This document shows, piece by piece, positions 61,601-64,000 of a stretch of DNA of 64,000 nt; the stretch's first letter is position 1; the number at the start of each line of letters is the position of its first letter. The position numbers were made by a program, and so were the translations under genes. Source of the stretch: Pomacea canaliculata (lineage: Eukaryota > Mollusca > Gastropoda > Architaenioglossa > Ampullariidae); assembly GCF_003073045.1 (NCBI RefSeq), contig NC_037590.1, positions 21,292,449 to 21,356,448 of the forward strand, given 5' to 3'. The notes beneath the pieces were generated by a model. That model was not told where the DNA came from. It made no database searches and worked only from the letters and a program-made list of their open reading frames with translations.

Positions 61601-64000
61601 GCATGCAACTTTCCAGATGGTATTTTCCTGTGTATTTTCAATTTTAAAAAAAGATGTTCCTAGTTTGAATTTGTATAAAAAGGGATGGTCCACGCTTCTT
61701 CAGTCAAAATTGTTTAAGGCATGTGTTTAATTGTTTAAATGATATTTAATGGTTTATCATAAACTAACATAAACAGGAAAATACCATCTCGCAAGTTATA
61801 TGCTTTAATTATCTTGTGTCCACCATCCCACGCATCATCAGTCTCAGTAGCACGTTCTCAATCAGAGAACATGAGAACAGTTCCGAAGCTGTCTAATGAA
61901 AGAAAGAGTTGTAATGTCGTGTGTACGAGCTGTGGACTATTGTCTCAGATCCTCATGCTGTGTCCTCGCAGTCGGTGGGCAACATCTACAAGGGCTTGGC
62001 TCAGTCAGGAACCTGGGGATGCTTTGATGAATTCAACCGCATCGCCGTGGAGGTGCTGTCTGTCATCGCTGTGCAAGTCAAGAGCATCCAGGACGCCATC
62101 CGAGATAAAAAGTCTAAATTTAACTTCATGGGGAAATAATCGCCCTCAAGCCCACCGTGGGACTGTGGATTACCATGAACCCTGGATACGCGGGAAGGAC
62201 AGAGTTACCGGAGAATTTAAAGGCTTTGTTCAGGTATGGACTTCCCTCAAATGTGAGATTAAGTTAAACATGCTGCAACGTGTCGAAGGTAACATTATAC
62301 AAATGGTTGGTTTTTGGTTTGATATTATTCTTAATGTTATTTTTATTTACCATGCAGGCCGTGTGCAATGGTGGTTCCTGACTTTGAGCTGATTTGCGAG
62401 ATCATGCTTGTGGCAGAAGGTTTCATCGAGGCGCGTTTGCTGGCTCGGAAATTTATCACACTGTACAGCCTGTGCAAAGAACTTCTGTCCAAACAGGTTG
62501 TTGTCTTACCCTTCCCCTCCTCTCCTTCGCTTATTCACTGACTTTACAGTCATTTACTATCATTCGCTGACTCAAGAAATCTTCCCGAAACGTTCAAAGA
62601 CGTAAAGAACACCCATGAATGTAATCGCAATCAATTATACCTAATATCAAAGCTTCACAAATCACAATGTTATATATTCATATATGTAAGTGCTCATCAA
62701 GCATATGAAGCATATTGAGACATTTCTCATTTAAACTTAGTGGACGTAATTGGAGGAGCAAAAGCATTAGCACGACAGGTAATTTGGGATGTTCAGACAG
62801 AGAAATAAAGAAGAAGTCATTGATTCATCCTTGTGTACATATTATCATGTCATCTGCTGCAGGACCACTATGACTGGGGCCTTCGCGCCATCAAGTCTGT
62901 ACTTGTGGTGGCCGGCGCCCTCAAGCGAGGTGACAGGGCGAGACCAGAAGATCAGGTACAGGACCTCAGCCCGGGTTTTTGCTTCAGTTCTCTTTCTTGT
63001 TCGGTAAACATAGCTGTCACACTTACTTTTATCCTCAGCCGTACTATTATGGACAACAATGGACAGCTTTATTTAACAGCTGAGGATGTTTGCTTCCCAG
63101 GTGCTGATATTTTGTTTCCCAGGTGCTGACTCTTTGTTACAGGTGCTGATGCGAGCTCTCCGCGACTTCAACGTGCCGAAGATCGTGGTGGAGGACATGC
63201 CTGTCTTCATGGGCCTCATCGGCGATCTCTTCCCGGCGCTTGACGTCCCCAGGAAGCGGGACTTGGAATTGGAGAAGAATATTCACAAGGCCACGGTGCA
63301 GGTGTCGCTGCAGCCGGAAGACAACTTTATCTTGAAGGTGAACTTTGCCAAGACTGCAGGTAGTCGGGGGTGAGACTATTGCAGCATGCTTTGGAGCGAT
63401 GGATTATAACCTTTTCTATGCCCCAACTTCTAGGAAATGTTTGCACCTCTTCAAAAGAAGTACCACAGTCGAAGATAGTTTCATTTCTAATATTTCTTTT
63501 TCAGATTTTATGCTTGGATCGCACGAAACGCCTTGAGGGATTCCGAGACTTTGGGTTATCATTAAACACGTGTGGGAATGAGGGAAAGGGGAGCAGGGGT
63601 CGGGGTCGAACCCTCTCACTCATAGTCGGTTTCTTGTGCAGTTGGTTAAACCATCCACTTTGTCTGTAACATGGTTACACTACTGTAAGCCGCGAACTTG
63701 ATTGTCTAGTGTAGTCAGCCATTCATTCCCCCCCCCCCACTTTGGTTGTGTAGCGTGCAGCTGGCGGCAGCTGGTGTCACCGCCGACCTTCGTTGTGTAG
63801 TGTGTGCAGCTGCAGGAGTTGTTCGAGGTGCGCCACTCCGTGTTTTTGCTGGGGCCGGCGGGCTGCGGCAAGTCCAAGGTGTGGACGACACTACAGCGCA
63901 CCTACAAGAACCTGGGCCGCAAGCCCACGAGCGTCATCCTGGACCCCAAGTCCGTCAGCAACGACGAGCTGTTTGGAATCATCAACCCAGCCACGCGCGA
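44756..64000 (+). CDS. DNAH9/11/17-like: Axonemal dynein heavy chain, outer-arm DNAH9/11/17 class, 3'-partial
   Basis: Ciliary outer-arm motor subunit. 32 exons read: 44756-45110, 46062-46252, 46481-46670, 47305-47403, 47572-47784, 48003-48236, 48668-48835, 49132-49248, 49673-49941, 50355-50423, 50792-50918, 51137-51392, 51700-51944, 52252-52437, 52614-52757, 54093-54341, 54941-55110, 55503-55723, 55959-56162, 56439-56840, 57295-57540, 57737-57961, 58949-59167, 59447-59599, 59995-60228, 60788-61080, 61247-61403, 61972-62233, 62358-62496, 62863-62955, 63143-63337, 63801-64000. About 2175 residues, roughly half a heavy chain: tail (DHC_N1), linker (DHC_N2), AAA1, start of AAA2. Class markers: [36 protein letters not shown]. 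Single-base breaks near 44849, 47571, 47733, 55551 and 62131; everything else is intact, so it is probably a working gene with sequence errors. Confidence 0.95.
50064..50294 (+). repeat. TTTC/TTCG tetranucleotide microsatellite in dynein intron
   Basis: About 230 bp of alternating (CTTT)n and (GTTC)n blocks inside intron 49942-50354, ending 60 bases before the acceptor. It gives artefactual Phe/Leu/Ser/Arg-rich ORFs on both strands. Confidence 0.95.
52490..52610 (+). repeat. (GAC)n-(GAT)n microsatellite abutting a splice acceptor
   Basis: A GAC run (about 52492-52520) is followed by interrupted GATG units and then an uninterrupted GAT run to 52610. It runs directly into CAG/GTG at 52611-52616, the acceptor of the dynein exon starting 52614. 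Confidence 0.95.
52870..53602 (+). mobile_element. Internally deleted Tigger/pogo-like DNA transposon
   Basis: Bounded by TA duplications (52868-52869 and 53603-53604). Inverted termini begin CAGGTAGTC and continue to TTACGAC (left CAGGTAGTCTTCAGGTTACG; the right end reads CAGGTAGTCCTCGACTTACG inward). Between them is a fragment of pogo/Tigger transposase: an N-terminal piece with one in-frame TGA at about 53071, [21 protein letters not shown] and the first catalytic block FNVDETG. The frame then runs into unrelated AT-rich sequence, so most of the DDE domain is deleted. It is not autonomous and lies in dynein intron 52758-54092. Confidence 0.9.
54480..54626 (-). mobile_element. tRNA-like SINE copy (- orientation)
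   Basis: Read on the minus strand it starts GTTGGTGCAACGGTTCGC, continues GCCTGTCACCAAGACAGTG, then GGTTGGCTGTCCTGGGTTCA, and ends with a tail containing TGTGACATCTGTTTACAGGG. The head matches the + strand copy at 18868-18955, and the tail matches 32112-32155. GGGTTCA sits where a pol III B box would be expected. It lies in dynein intron 54342-54940. Confidence 0.65.
59285..59375 (-). mobile_element. Possible tRNA-derived SINE fragment
   Basis: The minus strand reads GGTTAGAGCACTGGTGCGC and then GGTTCGATACC, an exact pol III B-box pattern, preceded by an A-box-like stretch. No tRNA cloverleaf or anticodon arm can be folded convincingly, so a SINE head is likelier than a tRNA gene. It lies in dynein intron 59168-59446. 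Confidence 0.45.
59852..59990 (+). repeat. 20-bp minisatellite grown from a duplicated exon edge
   Basis: Six near-identical 20-bp units (ACGGGTGACGTGTGATGTTA type) start at 59871, 59891, 59911, 59931, 59951 and 59971. The next unit position holds the splice acceptor of exon 59995. Just upstream, 59852-59893 aligns with the first 42 bases of that exon (GTGGAGAAATGG against GTGGAGAACTGG, then TCAACG and GTGATG). Confidence 0.85.
60788..62955 (+). other. Dynein AAA1 (main ATPase site), part of the CDS
   Basis: Exons 26-30. The Walker A motif is [10 protein letters not shown] (exon 61247-61403, about residue 1847). The CFDEFNR Walker B segment lies in exon 61972-62233, with [18 protein letters not shown] after it (sensor I region). 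AAA1 is the principal force-producing ATPase of dyneins and looks catalytically complete. One G seems missing from the run at 62130-62133, which breaks the frame between NFMG and EIIALKP. Confidence 0.95.
63090..63148 (+). repeat. Triplicated splice-acceptor segment
   Basis: Three copies of a pyrimidine stretch followed by CAGGTGCTGA occur in a row, placing potential exon starts at 63101, 63123 and 63143. Homology with DNAH9-type proteins supports use of the third. Confidence 0.85.
63143..64000 (+). other. Dynein AAA1-AAA2 junction and start of AAA2, part of the CDS
   Basis: Exon 63143-63337 ([12 protein letters not shown]...[18 protein letters not shown]) and the last exon, entered at 63801. 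I chose the acceptor GTTGTGTAG before 63801 because it gives [14 protein letters not shown], matching VVQLEELLAVRHSV of DNAH9-type chains. A second AG, after which coding would begin at 63810, is also in frame. The AAA2 Walker A motif is GPAGCGKSK. The window ends within NPATR. Confidence 0.9.
63590..63670 (-). mobile_element. Possible SINE head with B-box in last dynein intron
   Basis: The minus strand reads GGTTTAACCAACTGCAC and then GAGGGTTCGACCCC, the latter matching a pol III B box. No full tRNA fold was found. It lies in intron 63338-63800. Confidence 0.35.

Overview
This is a window of animal nuclear DNA. The genes are split by spliceosomal introns, almost all GT-AG and mostly 100 to 1000 bp, with dispersed transposon and SINE copies and many microsatellites. 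The proteins are most similar to metazoan families, including an axonemal dynein, so the organism has motile cilia. The general look (medium introns, AT-rich spacers, tRNA-like SINEs, expanded BTB-BACK genes) suggests a lophotrochozoan, perhaps a mollusc. That placement is an inference, and nothing seen here fixes the species.

Layout. (1) 1-14272, + strand: importin subunit beta-1 (KPNB1), entered in its first coding exon and complete to the stop. A long 3' UTR runs to about 15.9 kb. Two DNA transposons sit in its introns: a hAT-type MITE with an 8-bp target duplication, and a 1.96-kb TTAA-flanked element. (2) 15.9-19.5 kb: spacer between convergent genes, holding a decayed mariner transposase and a SINE copy. 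(3) 19522-23968, - strand: Peter pan/SSF1 (PPAN), a Brix-domain ribosome-assembly factor. (4) 24-37 kb: two tandem paralogues that join BTB and BACK domains to a C-terminal membrane segment. They share one conserved phase-2 intron and are separated by spacer that includes a 300-bp GAAA-type purine tract. (5) 38.8-42.4 kb: an MPPED-type metallophosphoesterase gene in which two catalytic motifs are altered. (6) 44756-64000, + strand: the first 32 exons of an outer-arm axonemal dynein heavy chain of the DNAH9/11/17 class. It runs from the tail through the linker and AAA1 and into AAA2, then leaves the window. Its introns hold an internally deleted Tigger/pogo element, SINEs, a minisatellite and microsatellites.

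The genes do not form a pathway: nuclear import, 60S ribosome assembly, two possible membrane-anchored BTB adaptors, a phosphoesterase-like protein and a ciliary motor. The most interesting points are the BTB-BACK-membrane architecture, the altered MPPED active site and three unusual 3' splice-site contexts in the dynein gene. These are a triplicated acceptor, an acceptor without a pyrimidine tract, and an exon edge that has grown into a minisatellite.

Caution: four of the five gene groups (PPAN, the BTB pair, MPPED and dynein) contain single-base frame breaks of both polarities. I count about 13, while KPNB1 has none in 2.6 kb of coding sequence. Because essential, otherwise intact genes carry them, assembly indel errors are the simplest explanation. 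I found no clear novel multi-gene system.
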